Source: Methylobacterium sp. J-030
GTDB lineage: Bacteria; Pseudomonadota; Alphaproteobacteria; Rhizobiales; Beijerinckiaceae
DNA: 64,000 bases
Direction of reading: 5' to 3'
Assembly: GCF_022829545.1 (NCBI RefSeq)
Contig: NZ_JAKSYM010000091.1
Span: 33,259 to 97,258 of the forward strand
Part shown: in pieces, positions 50,674 through 63,852 of the stretch
Numbering within the stretch: the stretch's first letter is position 1
How the letters are laid out: the number at the start of each line of letters is the position of its first letter
The notes under the pieces: generated by a model
Seen by the model: the letters and a program-made list of their open reading frames with translations, nothing else
Told to the model about the DNA's origin: nothing
The model's database searches: none
Made by a program: the position numbers and the translations under genes

Positions 50674-50956
50674 GATCGTCATACAGGTCGCGCCACGCGG
50701 GATTGAATTCCTCGATCAGCGCGAGCTTCCAAGCCCGCCGCCAGCGCTTGATCGCATAGTCCCACACCCGCGCATCGATGATCCACGGATAGGCTTCGTA
50801 CCAGACCAGCATGGTCACGCCGTAATCCCGGGTGAACCCCGGCATGGCGCCGGTACGGTGTTCCCAAACACGCCGCGCCAAATCCGTGCTCGAACCGGTG
50901 TACAGCGTGCCGTTCCGCCGGCTCGCCAGAATGTACACGTGGGACAGCCGCTCCAT
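50666..50956 (-). CDS. GIY-YIG family endonuclease
   Basis: The 96-residue single-domain protein (ATG 50956, GAGGGG upstream) matches the UvrC/YhbQ-type GIY-YIG nuclease: VYILASRRNGTLYTGSSTDL with conserved Arg in ARRVWEHR, followed by LVWYEAYPWIIDARVWDYAI and a Lys/Arg helix. The second signature reads LYTG in place of YIG. Function of such stand-alone domains is mostly unknown. It sits between rplA and hpnP. Confidence 0.88.
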   Translation of the reverse strand: MERLSHVYILASRRNGTLYTGSSTDLARRVWEHRTGAMPGFTRDYGVTMLVWYEAYPWIIDARVWDYAIKRWRRAWKLALIEEFNPAWRDLYDDLV

Positions 50957-51028
50957 CCGCGCCCCTCAACGGACAACGCCCGGCCGTTTCCGACCGGGCG
51001 CTCCGCAGCGTAGATGCTCTACCTTGCC

Positions 51029-51727
<699 letters not shown>

Positions 51728-51738
51728 GCCGTCCTCCC

Positions 51739-52188
51739 TCAGGCCGTGACTTCAAGGCCCATGGCCCGGGCGGAGCCGCGGATCATGGCAACGGCCGACT
51801 CGATCGAGTCGCAGTTGAGGTCGGGCATCTTCTTCTCGGCGATCTCGCGCAGCTGCGCCTCGGAGATCTTGCCGACGGTCGGGCCCTTGCCCGGGGTCTT
51901 GGAGCCGGAGGCCGGCTTCTTGCCGATCTTCAGGCCGACGGCCTTCTTCAGGAAGAAGGTGACCGGGGGCTGCTTCATCTCGAAGGTGAAGGAGCGGTCC
52001 TGATACGCGGTGATGATCACCGGGATCGGGGTGCCCTTCTCCATCTGCGCGGTCTTCGCGTTGAAGGCCTTGCAGAATTCCATGATATTGAGGCCGCGCT
52101 GACCGAGCGCGGGGCCGATCGGCGGCGACGGGTTCGCCGCGCCGGCCGGGACCTGAAGCTTCACGTAGCCCGTGATCTTCTTCGCCAT
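51739..52188 (-). CDS. rplK: 50S ribosomal protein L11
   Basis: The 149-residue protein has an N-terminal [20 protein letters not shown] motif (thiostrepton-sensitive type) and the rRNA-binding C-terminal domain ending in [14 protein letters not shown]. It binds the GTPase-associated region of 23S rRNA. First of the rplK-rplA pair, separated from nusG by a repeat-filled 220-bp gap. Confidence 0.99.
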   Translation of the reverse strand: MAKKITGYVKLQVPAGAANPSPPIGPALGQRGLNIMEFCKAFNAKTAQMEKGTPIPVIITAYQDRSFTFEMKQPPVTFFLKKAVGLKIGKKPASGSKTPGKGPTVGKISEAQLREIAEKKMPDLNCDSIESAVAMIRGSARAMGLEVTA

Positions 52189-52313
52189 GGGACTGCTCCC
52201 AATGAGAATCCGCCCCCACGCGGCCTGAAGCGCGGCGGGTCGGACGGTTGCAGGTCGCGGTGCGATCCGGCGATCCCGGAGGCGAGGCCGGGCGGATCTC
52301 CCGCGGGGGTTTG

Positions 52314-52402
52314 GCGAATAGGGAGTAGCGGATAGCGAATAGGGGCACCGGTGGCCCGCAGGGCTCGACCGCCCTACTCGCTATTCGCTACTCCCTATTC
52401 GC
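52314..52402. repeat. Palindromic repeat between nusG and rplK
   Basis: GCGAATAGGGAGTAGCG (52314-52330) and its complement (52386-52402) are perfect 17-bp arms, and inside them the blocks GGATAGCGAATAGGG and CCCTACTCGCTATTCG extend the pairing. The unit is built of short tandem pieces of the CTATTCGCTACTCC type. It may act as a transcription or stability barrier between the two operon parts. Confidence 0.7.
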
Positions 52403-52409
52403 TCGACGC

Positions 52410-52955
52410 TCAGGCCTTCTCGACCTGGGCGTATTCGAGCTCCACCGGGGTGGCGCGGCCGAAGATCGACACGGCCACCTTGAGGCGGGAGCGGGCCTCG
52501 TCGATCTCCTCGACGGTGCCGTTGAAGCTGGCGAACGGGCCGTCGGCGACCCGGACGGTCTCGCCGATCTCGAAGGAGACGGAGGGCTTCGGCCGGTCGA
52601 CGCCCTCGGCGACCTGGCCCTTGATCCGCTCGGCCTCGGAGTCGGGGATCGGCACCGGCTTCGACTTGTCGGCGCCCAGGAAGCCCGTGACCTTCGGGGT
52701 GTTCTTGATGAGGTGGTAGACCTCGTCGGTCAGGTCGCACTTCACCAGAACGTAGCCGGGGAAGAACTTGCGCTCGGCATCGACCTTCCGGCCGCGGCGC
52801 ACCTCCACGACCTTCTCGATCGGGACCATCACCTCGTCGAACAGCTCGGTCAGCCCGCGCTGGGCCGCCTGGTCCTTGATGGACTGGGCGACCTTGTTCT
52901 CGAAGTTCGAGTAGGCGTGGACGATGTACCAGCGCTTCGACACGGTTGTGTTCAA
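52410..52955 (-). CDS. nusG: Transcription termination/antitermination factor NusG
   Basis: The 181-residue factor has the NGN domain (RWYIVHAYSNFENKVAQSIK ... FFPGYVLVKCDLTDEVYHLI) and the C-terminal KOW domain (GETVRVADGPFASFNGTVEE). It binds RNA polymerase and couples it with Rho or ribosomes. It follows secE after 43 bp. Confidence 0.98.
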   Translation of the reverse strand: MNTTVSKRWYIVHAYSNFENKVAQSIKDQAAQRGLTELFDEVMVPIEKVVEVRRGRKVDAERKFFPGYVLVKCDLTDEVYHLIKNTPKVTGFLGADKSKPVPIPDSEAERIKGQVAEGVDRPKPSVSFEIGETVRVADGPFASFNGTVEEIDEARSRLKVAVSIFGRATPVELEYAQVEKA

Positions 52956-52998
52956 CTCCGACTAGTCCGCGAGGTCTCCCTCGTCCGGTGATGCGGCC

Positions 52999-53295
52999 TC
53001 AGAGGCCCAGGATCAGGCCGACCACGAACCGCAGGGCCTGATCCACCACCGTGAAGAACAGGCTCGCGGCCACCACCATCACGAACACCATGATGGTGGT
53101 GATCGTGGTCTCCTTGCGGCTCGGCCACGTGACCTTACGGGCCTCGTCGCGGACCTGCGCGAAGAACTCGCCCGGCGTGGCGCGCTTCTGCGGCGCCCGG
53201 GCCGGGGTCGCCGGCCGGGCCGGCGGCGGGTTCGCGGGGCCACGGGCCGCGCCGCGCACCATATCCACCTTCTTGGTCGCTTCGTTCGATGCCAT
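52999..53295 (-). CDS. secE: Protein translocase subunit SecE
   Basis: The 98-residue protein has a Pro/Ala-rich cytosolic N-terminal extension (residues about 15-38), the amphipathic helix FFAQVRDEARKVTWPSRKET and one membrane helix (about 66-95). This single-helix form is normal outside enteric bacteria. It stabilises SecY in the inner membrane. Confidence 0.97.
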   Translation of the reverse strand: MASNEATKKVDMVRGAARGPANPPPARPATPARAPQKRATPGEFFAQVRDEARKVTWPSRKETTITTIMVFVMVVAASLFFTVVDQALRFVVGLILGL

Positions 53296-53475
53296 GGCGC
53301 CAGTGTCTGTGCGTGTCCGGCCCCGGGCGGAGACCGCTCCGGGAACGCGAATGACGGCGCCGAGGACCCGGATGGGCCCGCACCGACGGTCGCTTCAGAT
53401 CTCGGATTGTGCCCGCTCTAACGCAACTCCGCCGGCTTGTCGACCGGGCCGCCGCGCGGGATCGGGCATGATGTC

Positions 53476-53552
53476 TGGCAGGAGTGGAGGGACTCGAACC
53501 CGCAACCTCCGGTTTTGGAGACCGGCGCTCTGACCAGTTGAGCTACACTCCT
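53476..53552 (-). tRNA. trnW: tRNA-Trp (CCA)
   Basis: On the minus strand the cloverleaf reads acceptor AGGAGTG/CACTCCT, D-arm GCTCAACTGGTCAGAGC, anticodon stem CCGGT/ACCGG with loop CTCCAAA (anticodon CCA), T-arm GCGGGTTCGAGTCCCTC-type and encoded GCCA end. It precedes secE, the usual tRNA-Trp-secE-nusG order. Confidence 0.97.
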
Positions 53553-53763
53553 AGCGCACCGCCAAATGCCCCATCGCGGCCCGGCTTGCAAGAGGTTCGG
53601 CGGCCTGAGCGGGGTCGGAGCACCGGAAATCGCCGCCCGCGATCCCAGCCGGATCGAGATGCACTCCGCGAAGGCCCCGCGACTTCGGATCCGATACAGC
53701 GTTGCTGCAGCCGATCGGCCGGCGGCCATTCGCGGCGACGATGAACGGCGCCCCCGCCGCAGA

Positions 53764-54654
53764 TCAGCGGCCGTGATCCGCCCGCTCCATCGTGTTCAGC
53801 GGCCGGACTTGGTGACCGTCGAAGCGGAACAGTTCGTCGCTGCGGCCGTATGGGCCGGCGCGCAGGTAACGCGTGGCTTCCGCCGCCAAGTCACGCCGGG
53901 CAGAGCTGCCGGACGGCCAAGCGAGGAGCAGGTTGCGGGTCGGTCCGGCCAGCGTGATGCTGTCCGTCTTGAGGGCGTGCCGGATCTCGTCGAGATACGA
54001 CGGCACGAGCAGCCGCGCGATGGCGAAGTCGTCGCCGGGATCGGCTATGGCGAAGAGGGGCGCCCCGTCTCCGACCACCAAATGGAACGGCGCGTCCCGT
54101 GAGGTCGCCGCAAGGTTTGCGATAGCCGCCGTCTCCACCTCTGCAGGATCGACCCGCCAGCCCGCGAGCATATCGCGAGTCACGTATTGATAGCGATTCG
54201 GCTCGTCGAGCACGTAGACCACGTGCAGCGTCTCGGAGAACCGACGATGCGCGAGCATCTTGTATTGCTGAAGGATCTCGTCCGGCACGAGCTGCGGGCG
54301 CAAGCGCGACCGGACCGTCGCGAGGTCGCCCGTGTCAGACGCTGGGCCCGCCTTGGCGAAGGCGACGGCGAGGAACTCCTCCACCTCCTGACGGCGTTCG
54401 GCTTCGGAGAGGCCATGGACGCGCTGGTACAGGTTGGTCAGATCGATCGTCTTCGTACCGACGCTGAGCTGCGCCGGATCCGCCTCCAGCAGCACCTTCA
54501 CCCCCGGCCGGATACCCCGGATCAGCGCCGCCACCTCCTCGCGGAACCGCCCGTCGGTCAGCGCATCGCCCCAGGCCGCGCCGGTCAGGACCGCGGCGCT
54601 CACGCAGATCAGGGCCAGGAAACACCAAGTCCGGAAAAAGGATCCGATCGACAT
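53764..54654 (-). CDS. Exported DUF1444-like protein
   Basis: The 296-residue product starts at ATG 54654 after GGGGGAG. It has an N-terminal signal peptide or membrane helix (residues 8-30). The body resembles DUF1444 (YtpQ-like): LVPDEILQQYKMLAHRRFSE, LHVVYVLDEPNRYQYVTRDM, DDFAIARLLVPSYLDEIRHA and NLLLAWPSGSS. These are uncharacterised. It lies alone between tuf and tRNA-Trp. Confidence 0.65.
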   Translation of the reverse strand: MSIGSFFRTWCFLALICVSAAVLTGAAWGDALTDGRFREEVAALIRGIRPGVKVLLEADPAQLSVGTKTIDLTNLYQRVHGLSEAERRQEVEEFLAVAFAKAGPASDTGDLATVRSRLRPQLVPDEILQQYKMLAHRRFSETLHVVYVLDEPNRYQYVTRDMLAGWRVDPAEVETAAIANLAATSRDAPFHLVVGDGAPLFAIADPGDDFAIARLLVPSYLDEIRHALKTDSITLAGPTRNLLLAWPSGSSARRDLAAEATRYLRAGPYGRSDELFRFDGHQVRPLNTMERADHGR

Positions 54655-54783
54655 CCGAGTCTCCCCCAAGACCAGGCGCAGACAGGACAAGGCAACGCCG
54701 GCGCTCCGTCAAGACGAAGGCCGGCGTAAGTCACATCAATCTGTGTCGATGAGGGCCGCGGAAACGGTGGGATGCCCATGGTC

Positions 54784-54810
54784 CGTCGCGTCGCATGAAG
54801 CGACGCGACG
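54784..54810 (-). terminator. Hairpin after tuf
   Basis: CGTCGCGTCGC (54784-54794) and GCGACGCGACG (54800-54810) form an 11-bp perfect stem with a 5-base loop, 12 bp beyond the tuf stop on the minus strand. No T-run follows, so it may mainly protect the mRNA 3' end. Confidence 0.6.
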
Positions 54811-54822
54811 GGACCGACAGGC

Positions 54823-56013
<1,191 letters not shown>

Positions 56014-56070
56014 CAGAGCCTCCTAGATTCGAATACGCGTTGCGGAAGAAGAGATGTTGAGGCGTAAGCC

Positions 56071-58146
<2,076 letters not shown>

Positions 58147-58176
58147 CGGATTGCTCCTGAGAGACGGCGGAACCGC

Positions 58177-58647
58177 TTACCAGCGGTAGTGCGAGAAGGC
58201 GCGGTTGGCTTCCGCCATCCGGTGCGTGTCTTCCCGCTTCTTCACGGCGTTGCCGCGGTTGTTGGCGGCGTCGAGCAGCTCGGCGGAGAGGCGCTCGACC
58301 ATGGTGCGATCGTTGCGCGAGCGGGCTGCCTGGATCAGCCAGCGGATCGCCAGCGCCTGGCGGCGCTCGGTGCGGACCTCGACCGGGACCTGATAGGTCG
58401 CGCCGCCGACGCGGCGGGAGCGGACCTCGATCATCGGGGCGACGTTGTCGAGCGCGGCGCGGAACACCTCGATCGGGTTGGCCCGGGCGCGGTTCTCGAC
58501 GATGTCGAAGGCGCCGTAGACGATGCGCTCGGCGGTCGACTTCTTGCCCTCGTACATGATGGAGTTCATGAACTTCGTCAGCACCACGTCCCCATACTTC
58601 GGGTCCGGGATGATCTCACGCTTCTCGGCAGAGTGGCGACGGGACAT
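58177..58647 (-). CDS. rpsG: 30S ribosomal protein S7
   Basis: The 156-residue protein starts [19 protein letters not shown] and contains [24 protein letters not shown] helices and the C-terminal [13 protein letters not shown]. It nucleates assembly of the 30S head and may act as translational repressor of this operon. Confidence 0.99.
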   Translation of the reverse strand: MSRRHSAEKREIIPDPKYGDVVLTKFMNSIMYEGKKSTAERIVYGAFDIVENRARANPIEVFRAALDNVAPMIEVRSRRVGGATYQVPVEVRTERRQALAIRWLIQAARSRNDRTMVERLSAELLDAANNRGNAVKKREDTHRMAEANRAFSHYRW

Positions 58648-58781
58648 CTTTTGGGACTTTCGAACAAAAAGATCTTAAGCGCCTCGCGCAGGCCGCCTTG
58701 GCTCTCTTAATGAAGCCGGCGACATCCTTACGAGGCCGTGGAAACGGATCGATGCGACCGGATAAGTTCCGGTCGCGGGTC

Positions 58782-59153
58782 TTACTTCGGACGCTTGGCA
58801 CCGTACTTCGACCGGCGCTGCTTGCGGTTCTTCACGCCCTGCGTGTCGAGCACACCGCGCAGGATGTGGTAGCGCACACCCGGAAGGTCCTTCACGCGGC
58901 CGCCGCGGATCATCACCACGGAGTGCTCCTGAAGGTTGTGACCCTCGCCCGGGATGTAACCGATCACCTCGAAGCCGTTGGTCAGACGAACCTTGGCGAC
59001 CTTACGAAGCGCCGAGTTCGGCTTCTTCGGGGTCGTCGTGTAGACGCGGGTGCAGACGCCACGCTTCTGCGGGCAAGCATCGAGCGCCGGAACCTTGTTG
59101 CGGCTCCGCTGGATCTTCCTCGGCTGGGCGATCAGCTGATTGATCGTCGGCAT
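58782..59153 (-). CDS. rpsL: 30S ribosomal protein S12
   Basis: The 123-residue decoding-centre protein has [20 protein letters not shown] and [17 protein letters not shown]. Lys residues in KKPNSALR and RVKDLPG correspond to the streptomycin-sensitive wild type. It heads the str operon; a promoter-like element lies upstream. Confidence 0.99.
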   Translation of the reverse strand: MPTINQLIAQPRKIQRSRNKVPALDACPQKRGVCTRVYTTTPKKPNSALRKVAKVRLTNGFEVIGYIPGEGHNLQEHSVVMIRGGRVKDLPGVRYHILRGVLDTQGVKNRKQRRSKYGAKRPK

Positions 59154-59934
59154 CCTGTGCCCTCTTCCTCGGTCACCTAATCCGGATCGCGAAGAGCGAT
59201 CCGCAATACGAATATGCGCCGGAGGGCTGGTCAGAGCCCCTCGGCGCGGTGTGGGCAGAGGAGCACGCCCGAAACGAACGCGCTCGTACCTACGGATCTG
59301 ACTTACAGCGTCAGGCGATTTGATTCCTCGGAGCGCGCGGGGCGTTTGCGGCGGCGTCCGGATCAGGTCCGAGGGGGCCGTCGGCAGCCGATGGCCATCC
59401 GAAGTGGCGCGCTTCTAGACGCGGTTGCCTCAGAGGTCAATGCGCATGCGGCAGAAATCTGCACCGCACCGGAGGTTAAAGTTCGGTCAAGGCGCGCGAC
59501 GAACCGCCCCGCGAGCCGGACGATCCGTTGCGATCGCCTCCCGCGCCAATACCCGGCCAGGCGTTCCGCGGTGGGATGCCGACACGGTTCCGCGTATCAT
59601 CGCACCGGCCACGAAACCGACCCGGAAGACGTTCCATGGGGTCTTCCGTTGTCCGCCCGGCATTCATTCATGCCGCTCCCGAAGAACGGCGAGTCGTCCC
59701 GTCGATTGCCTTCGGCGTCCCGGCGAACCTTTCGATCGATCGTCTGGCGCCCTCGCGTGTGCACCAGATCCCATGCGTCGCCGAACCGGCCCGCTGTGCG
59801 GCCGCGAGCGCCCGGCGTGCCGGATCGGGGCAGGGACGCCCGATCACGGTCTACGGAAGTTTAAAGCAAACCATCGAAGTGTCGTGATCAACGGGCGGCG
59901 GGATCGCCCCAAGTTCGCGTCAAGGATGTTGCGT
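59154..59934. other. Gene-free control region upstream of the str operon
   Basis: About 780 bp between rpsL and the next plus-strand gene. On the minus strand TTGACC (59440-59435) and TAGAAG (59417-59412) with a 17-bp spacer form a plausible str promoter, implying a leader of about 250 nt. Open frames here have no ribosome sites and look like chance. Confidence 0.5.
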
Positions 59935-60312
59935 ATGGGTTGCGTCGCGGTCAGCAACGTCATTCCGTTTCGGCGGCCCGTCCCCGCCCAGGCTCCGGGC
60001 GAGCGGGAGGCGCGCGATCGCCGCCGCAGCGAGCAGCGCTCCCTGCTGGATGCTGTCTACGCCACCGGCAGCATGGTGCTGGCCGCCGAAGATCGCGCGA
60101 CCAAGCTCACGGCCTCGCGGCTGCAGGTCTACGGCTTCCTGGCGATCGAGGAGGTGCGGGACGACGGCACGATGCGCCGCCTGCGCCCCTCGGAGGCGAT
60201 CCGGGCCAAGGGCGAGCGGCCCTGGCGCCTGTCGAAGCCCGCCTGCGGGGCGTCGGTGACGATCCCGAGCCTCGACGGGTTCTTATTCGAATCGGCCGGC
60301 CAGCCCGCCTGA
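59935..60312 (+). CDS. Conserved hypothetical protein
   Basis: The 125-residue product starts at ATG 59935 with AAGG upstream; ATG 59926 is close and possible. It has a short VIPFRRP motif near the N-terminus, a central helical part (SLLDAVYATGSMVLAAEDRA, then TKLTASRLQVYGFLAIEEV) and a basic C-terminal half. I do not recognise the family. A terminator follows. Confidence 0.55.
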   Translation: MGCVAVSNVIPFRRPVPAQAPGEREARDRRRSEQRSLLDAVYATGSMVLAAEDRATKLTASRLQVYGFLAIEEVRDDGTMRRLRPSEAIRAKGERPWRLSKPACGASVTIPSLDGFLFESAGQPA

Positions 60313-60336
60313 TCGCGCCGTTCGTGTAAAATCTGG

Positions 60337-60376
60337 ACCGGTGCGCCGAGCGGCGCGCCGGTTCTTCTCGTTTTGA
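60337..60376 (+). terminator. Terminator after the hypothetical gene
   Basis: ACCGGTGCGCC (60337-60347) and GGCGCGCCGGT (60352-60362), with one G-U pair and a GAGC loop, are followed by TCTTCTCGTTTT. Confidence 0.8.
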
Positions 60377-60480
60377 CGCGCCGCTGCGCGGCCGATTCTT
60401 GTGCGAGGTCCCGGACCGGGGTCTGCTCGCGTTTCACCTGTCCGGAAGAGGGCCGCGTTCAAGGATAAAACGCAAATCCG

Positions 60481-60550
60481 TTTCCCCGGGCGCATGCAGC
60501 GTCATCGGAACACGACTCGGACCCAGCGCAGGACTCGCCACGCAGCGGCT
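60481..60550. repeat. Repeat related to 50,594-50,673
   Basis: This 70-bp stretch aligns with the right arm of the 50.5 kb repeat: TTTCCC at the left end, a TGCAGCG block, a CGGAAC block, GACTCGCC and GCAGCGGCTC at matching distances. It lies within the 500-bp gene-free region upstream of rplN; the rest of that region must hold the spc promoter, which I could not fix. Confidence 0.5.
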
Positions 60551-60816
60551 CCCCGAGGCGCCGCATGCCCCGCCCGGCGCTTAAAATCCCGGCCGCTCGG
60601 CTTGCCTTCCCGGCCCACCCGTAGTATCCGCCCGGCCTTCGCGAGAATTTCGATGGGTGCTCGCACCCTGTGAACGCGGTGACCGCGCCGGTGTCGTTTC
60701 GACATCGCCAGCGCGGTCGAACACATGAGCCGGGGACCTCAGATCCCCATCAGGCGTCGTCCGCCGGGCAATACCGCCCGCGTGCGGAAACCCGCCTGAA
60801 ACAAGGAGTCACGCAC

Positions 60817-61185
60817 GTGATCCAGATGCAGACGAATCTGGACGTCGCCGACAACTCGGGTGCACGCCGCGTTATGTGCATCAAGGTTCTCGGCGGGTCG
60901 AAGCGCAAGTATGCCGGCGTGGGCGACGTGATCGTCGTCTCCGTCAAGGAAGCGATCCCGCGCGGTCGCGTCAAGAAGGGCGACGTCATGAAGGCGGTGG
61001 TCGTCCGCACCGCGAAGGCCGTGAAGCGCGTCGACGGGTCGGTGATCCGGTTCGACAAGAACGCCGCGGTCCTGATCAACAATCAGAAGGAGCCGATCGG
61101 CACCCGCATCTTCGGACCGGTGCCGCGCGAGCTCCGCGCCCGCAACCACATGAAGATCATCTCCCTGGCTCCGGAGGTGCTGTGA
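60817..61185 (+). CDS. rplN: 50S ribosomal protein L14
   Basis: The 122-residue protein starts at GTG 60817 (AAGGAG site), giving the standard [20 protein letters not shown] start and the family length. It forms an intersubunit bridge. It normally follows rpsQ, but here no S10-operon gene lies upstream, so it heads the spc group. Confidence 0.98.
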   Translation: MIQMQTNLDVADNSGARRVMCIKVLGGSKRKYAGVGDVIVVSVKEAIPRGRVKKGDVMKAVVVRTAKAVKRVDGSVIRFDKNAAVLINNQKEPIGTRIFGPVPRELRARNHMKIISLAPEVL

Positions 61186-61499
61186 TGGCTGCCAAGATCA
61201 AGAAGGGCGACACGGTCGTCGTGCTCACCGGCCGCGACTCGGGTCGCTCGGGCGAGGTGATCCAGGTCCTGCCGAAGGAAGGCCGGGCTTTCGTGCGCGG
61301 CGTCAACCTGGTCAAGAAGCACCAGAAGCAGACCCAGAACCAGGAGGGCGGCATCATCTCCAAGGAGGCCGCCATCCAGCTCTCGAACATCGCGGTCGCG
61401 GATGCCAATGGCAAGCCGACCCGCGTGGGTTTCCGCATCCTCGAAGACGGGCGCAAGGTCCGGTTCGCCAAGACCACGGGGGATCAGATCGATGGCTGA
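61185..61499 (+). CDS. rplX: 50S ribosomal protein L24
   Basis: The 104-residue protein has the KOW motif ([20 protein letters not shown]) and continues [20 protein letters not shown]. It starts the assembly of the 50S subunit. It overlaps rplN by one base (TGATG). Confidence 0.98.
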   Translation: MAAKIKKGDTVVVLTGRDSGRSGEVIQVLPKEGRAFVRGVNLVKKHQKQTQNQEGGIISKEAAIQLSNIAVADANGKPTRVGFRILEDGRKVRFAKTTGDQIDG

Positions 61500-62058
61500 G
61501 GCCGACAAGAATGCCTACACCCCGCGTATGCGCAAGCACTACGACGAGGTGGTGCGTCAGAAGCTGATCGAAGAGTTCGGCTACAAGAATCCGATGGAAG
61601 TGCCGCAGATCACGAAGATCGTGATCAACATGGGCGTCGGCGAGTCCACCGCGGATTCGAAGAAGGCGTCCGTGGCGGCGGGCGACCTCGCCCTGATCGC
61701 CGGCCAGAAGCCGGTCATCACCAAGGCCCGCAAGGCCATCGCGACCTTCAAGGTCCGTGAGGGCATGCCGATTGGCTGCAAGGTGACCCTGCGCAAGCAG
61801 CGCATGTACGAGTTCATGGACCGGTTGATCACCATCGCGCTGCCGCGCGTCCGTGACTTCCGCGGCCTGAACCCGCGCTCGTTCGACGGGCGCGGCAACT
61901 ACGCGCTCGGTCTCAAGGAGCACCTCGTGTTCCCGGAGATCTCCTACGACAAGGCTGAGCAGACCTGGGGCATGGACATCGTCGTGGCGACCACCGCCAA
62001 GACCGATGCCGAGGCCAAGGCCCTGCTCGCCGCCTTCCAGTTCCCGTTCCGGCAGTGA
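61492..62058 (+). CDS. rplE: 50S ribosomal protein L5
   Basis: The 188-residue protein binds 5S rRNA. Family segments include [40 protein letters not shown] and [18 protein letters not shown]. Start ATG 61492 overlaps the rplX end by eight bases. Confidence 0.98.
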   Translation: MAEADKNAYTPRMRKHYDEVVRQKLIEEFGYKNPMEVPQITKIVINMGVGESTADSKKASVAAGDLALIAGQKPVITKARKAIATFKVREGMPIGCKVTLRKQRMYEFMDRLITIALPRVRDFRGLNPRSFDGRGNYALGLKEHLVFPEISYDKAEQTWGMDIVVATTAKTDAEAKALLAAFQFPFRQ

Positions 62059-62098
62059 AGCCCTCGGGCTTCAGACGCGGACACCGGAGATAGACCAC

Positions 62099-62404
62099 AT
62101 GTCGAAGAAAAGCTCAGTCGAGAAGAATGAGGCCCGCAAGGCGCTGGTGAAGCGCTTCGCGGCCAAGCGGAAGGCGCTCTTGGAGATCGCCAACAACGAT
62201 GGTCTCGAGATGGAGGAGCGCTTCGAGGCGCGCCTCAAGCTCGCGGAACTGCCGCGCAACTCGTCGGCCACCCGCATCCGCAACCGCTGCGGCATGACTG
62301 GCCGTCCGCGCGCCTACTACCGCAAGATGGGCATCTCGCGCGTGGCGTTGCGCGAGCTTGGCAACCGGGGACTGATCCCCGGCCTGGTCAAGTCGAGCTG
62401 GTAA
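62099..62404 (+). CDS. rpsN: 30S ribosomal protein S14
   Basis: The 101-residue protein is the long form without zinc cysteines ([20 protein letters not shown] keeps only one Cys). It starts at ATG 62099 and ends in the family [11 protein letters not shown]. Part of the spc operon. Confidence 0.98.
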   Translation: MSKKSSVEKNEARKALVKRFAAKRKALLEIANNDGLEMEERFEARLKLAELPRNSSATRIRNRCGMTGRPRAYYRKMGISRVALRELGNRGLIPGLVKSSW

Positions 62405-62414
62405 GGAGGTCCCC

Positions 62415-62810
62415 ATGGTCAACGATCCCGTGGGCGACATGCTCACCCGCATCCGCAACGGTCAGCTGCGCCGTCGCAACGTGGTGCAGACGCCGGGCTC
62501 GCGCCTGCGCGCCAGCGTCCTGAACGTGCTGAAGTCCGAGGGCTACATCCGCGACTACGCGGCGACCGACCTCGGCAACGGCCGCACCGAGTTCGCCATC
62601 GAGCTCAAGTACTACGACGGGCGCCCGGTGATCCGCGAGATCAAGCGCGTGTCGAAGCCGGGCCGCCGGGTCTACTCGTCGGTCGGCGAGCTGCCGCACG
62701 TGGCCGACGGCCTCGGCGTCACCATTGTCTCCACCCCGCAGGGCGTCATGGCCGACCACGAGGCGCGCGAGCGCAACGTCGGCGGTGAAGTGCTCTGCAC
62801 CGTGTTCTGA
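62415..62810 (+). CDS. rpsH: 30S ribosomal protein S8
   Basis: The 131-residue protein begins [19 protein letters not shown] and has [20 protein letters not shown] near the C-terminus. S8 binds 16S rRNA and often represses the spc operon. The AAGGAGG site precedes ATG 62415. Confidence 0.98.
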   Translation: MVNDPVGDMLTRIRNGQLRRRNVVQTPGSRLRASVLNVLKSEGYIRDYAATDLGNGRTEFAIELKYYDGRPVIREIKRVSKPGRRVYSSVGELPHVADGLGVTIVSTPQGVMADHEARERNVGGEVLCTVF

Positions 62811-62832
62811 TCGGGACGGAGGAGGTTATCCC

Positions 62833-63366
62833 ATGTCTCGCGTAGGCAAGAAGCCCGTTCCCGTGCCGGCCGGCGTCACCGCCACCGTCACCGGCCAGAC
62901 GGTCAAGATGAAGGGCTCGAAGGGCGAATTGTCCTTCGTGGTCCCCGCGCTCGTCAGCGTGGCGATGAAGGACGGCGCCGTTGCGGTGGAGCCGATCAAC
63001 CAGTCCAAGCCGGCGCGCTCCCTGTGGGGCACGTCGCGGGCGCAGATCGCCAACATCGCCGAGGGCGTGTCGAAGGGTTTCGAGAAGAAGCTCGAGATCA
63101 CCGGCGTCGGCTATCGCGCCGCGATGGCCGGCAAGGCCCTCAAGCTGTCGCTCGGCTACAGCCACGACATCGAATACGCGATCCCGGCCGGGATCACGAT
63201 CGCAACCCCGAAGCCCACCGAGATCACGATCTCCGGGATCAACCGCCAGCAGGTCGGTCAGGTCGCCGCCGAGATCCGCGAATACCGCGGACCCGAGCCC
63301 TACAAGGGCAAGGGCGTGAAGTACGCGGGCGAGTTCATCTTCCGCAAGGAAGGCAAGAAGAAGTAA
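62833..63366 (+). CDS. rplF: 50S ribosomal protein L6
   Basis: The 177-residue protein has the two L6 repeats: [20 protein letters not shown] at the start and the C-terminal [20 protein letters not shown]. It lies near the factor-binding site. GGAGG precedes ATG 62833. Confidence 0.98.
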   Translation: MSRVGKKPVPVPAGVTATVTGQTVKMKGSKGELSFVVPALVSVAMKDGAVAVEPINQSKPARSLWGTSRAQIANIAEGVSKGFEKKLEITGVGYRAAMAGKALKLSLGYSHDIEYAIPAGITIATPKPTEITISGINRQQVGQVAAEIREYRGPEPYKGKGVKYAGEFIFRKEGKKK

Positions 63367-63376
63367 GGAGGGCATC

Positions 63377-63739
63377 ATGTCTCGCAAGCTCGAAGCCCTC
63401 GATCGCCGCAAGGCGCGCGTCCGCCGCGCGCTGCGGGCGGCCGCCAACGGCCGTCCGCGGCTCTCGGTGTTCCGCTCATCGAAGCAGATCTACGTGCAGG
63501 TCATCGACGACGTCGCCGGCAAGACGCTGGCCGCCGCCTCGTCAATCGACAAGGCACTCAAGGGCGAACTCAAGACCGGCGCCGACGTCGCCGCCGCCAA
63601 GGCGGTGGGCAAGCTGGTGGCCGAGCGCGCCAAGGCCGCGGGCGTCACGAAGGTGATCTTCGACCGCTCCGGCTACATCTACCACGGCCGTGTCGCGGCC
63701 GTGGCCGAGGCCGCCCGCGAGGGTGGCCTGGAGTTCTAA
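63377..63739 (+). CDS. rplR: 50S ribosomal protein L18
   Basis: The 120-residue protein binds 5S rRNA with L5. It has [20 protein letters not shown] and the C-terminal [20 protein letters not shown]. The usual next gene, rpsE, does not start within the remaining 260 bp of the window. Confidence 0.98.
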   Translation: MSRKLEALDRRKARVRRALRAAANGRPRLSVFRSSKQIYVQVIDDVAGKTLAAASSIDKALKGELKTGADVAAAKAVGKLVAERAKAAGVTKVIFDRSGYIYHGRVAAVAEAAREGGLEF

Positions 63740-63771
63740 GGCCTCCAACGGGCCTCTCTCCTCACCCTTGC

Positions 63772-63852
63772 GGGGAGGAACCGGAGGTGGGGGTGGTTCA
63801 TGATCAAGCGCGACGGTGCCTCCTGCACCACCCCCACCCCTAACTCCTCCCC
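63772..63852. repeat. Hairpin repeat after rplR
   Basis: Outer arms GGGGAGGA (63772-63779) and TCCTCCCC (63845-63852) and inner arms GGTGGGGGTGG (63786-63796) and CCACCCCCACC (63828-63838) make a long stem. A second hairpin, CGGCACCCGCC with its complement (63969-63996), ends the window. No gene is seen in 63,740-64,000. Confidence 0.65.

Noticed and set aside
59214..59864. 216-codon frame upstream of rpsL
   Set aside because: No ribosome site, Arg/Pro/Ser-rich random composition, and it crosses the likely str promoter region.
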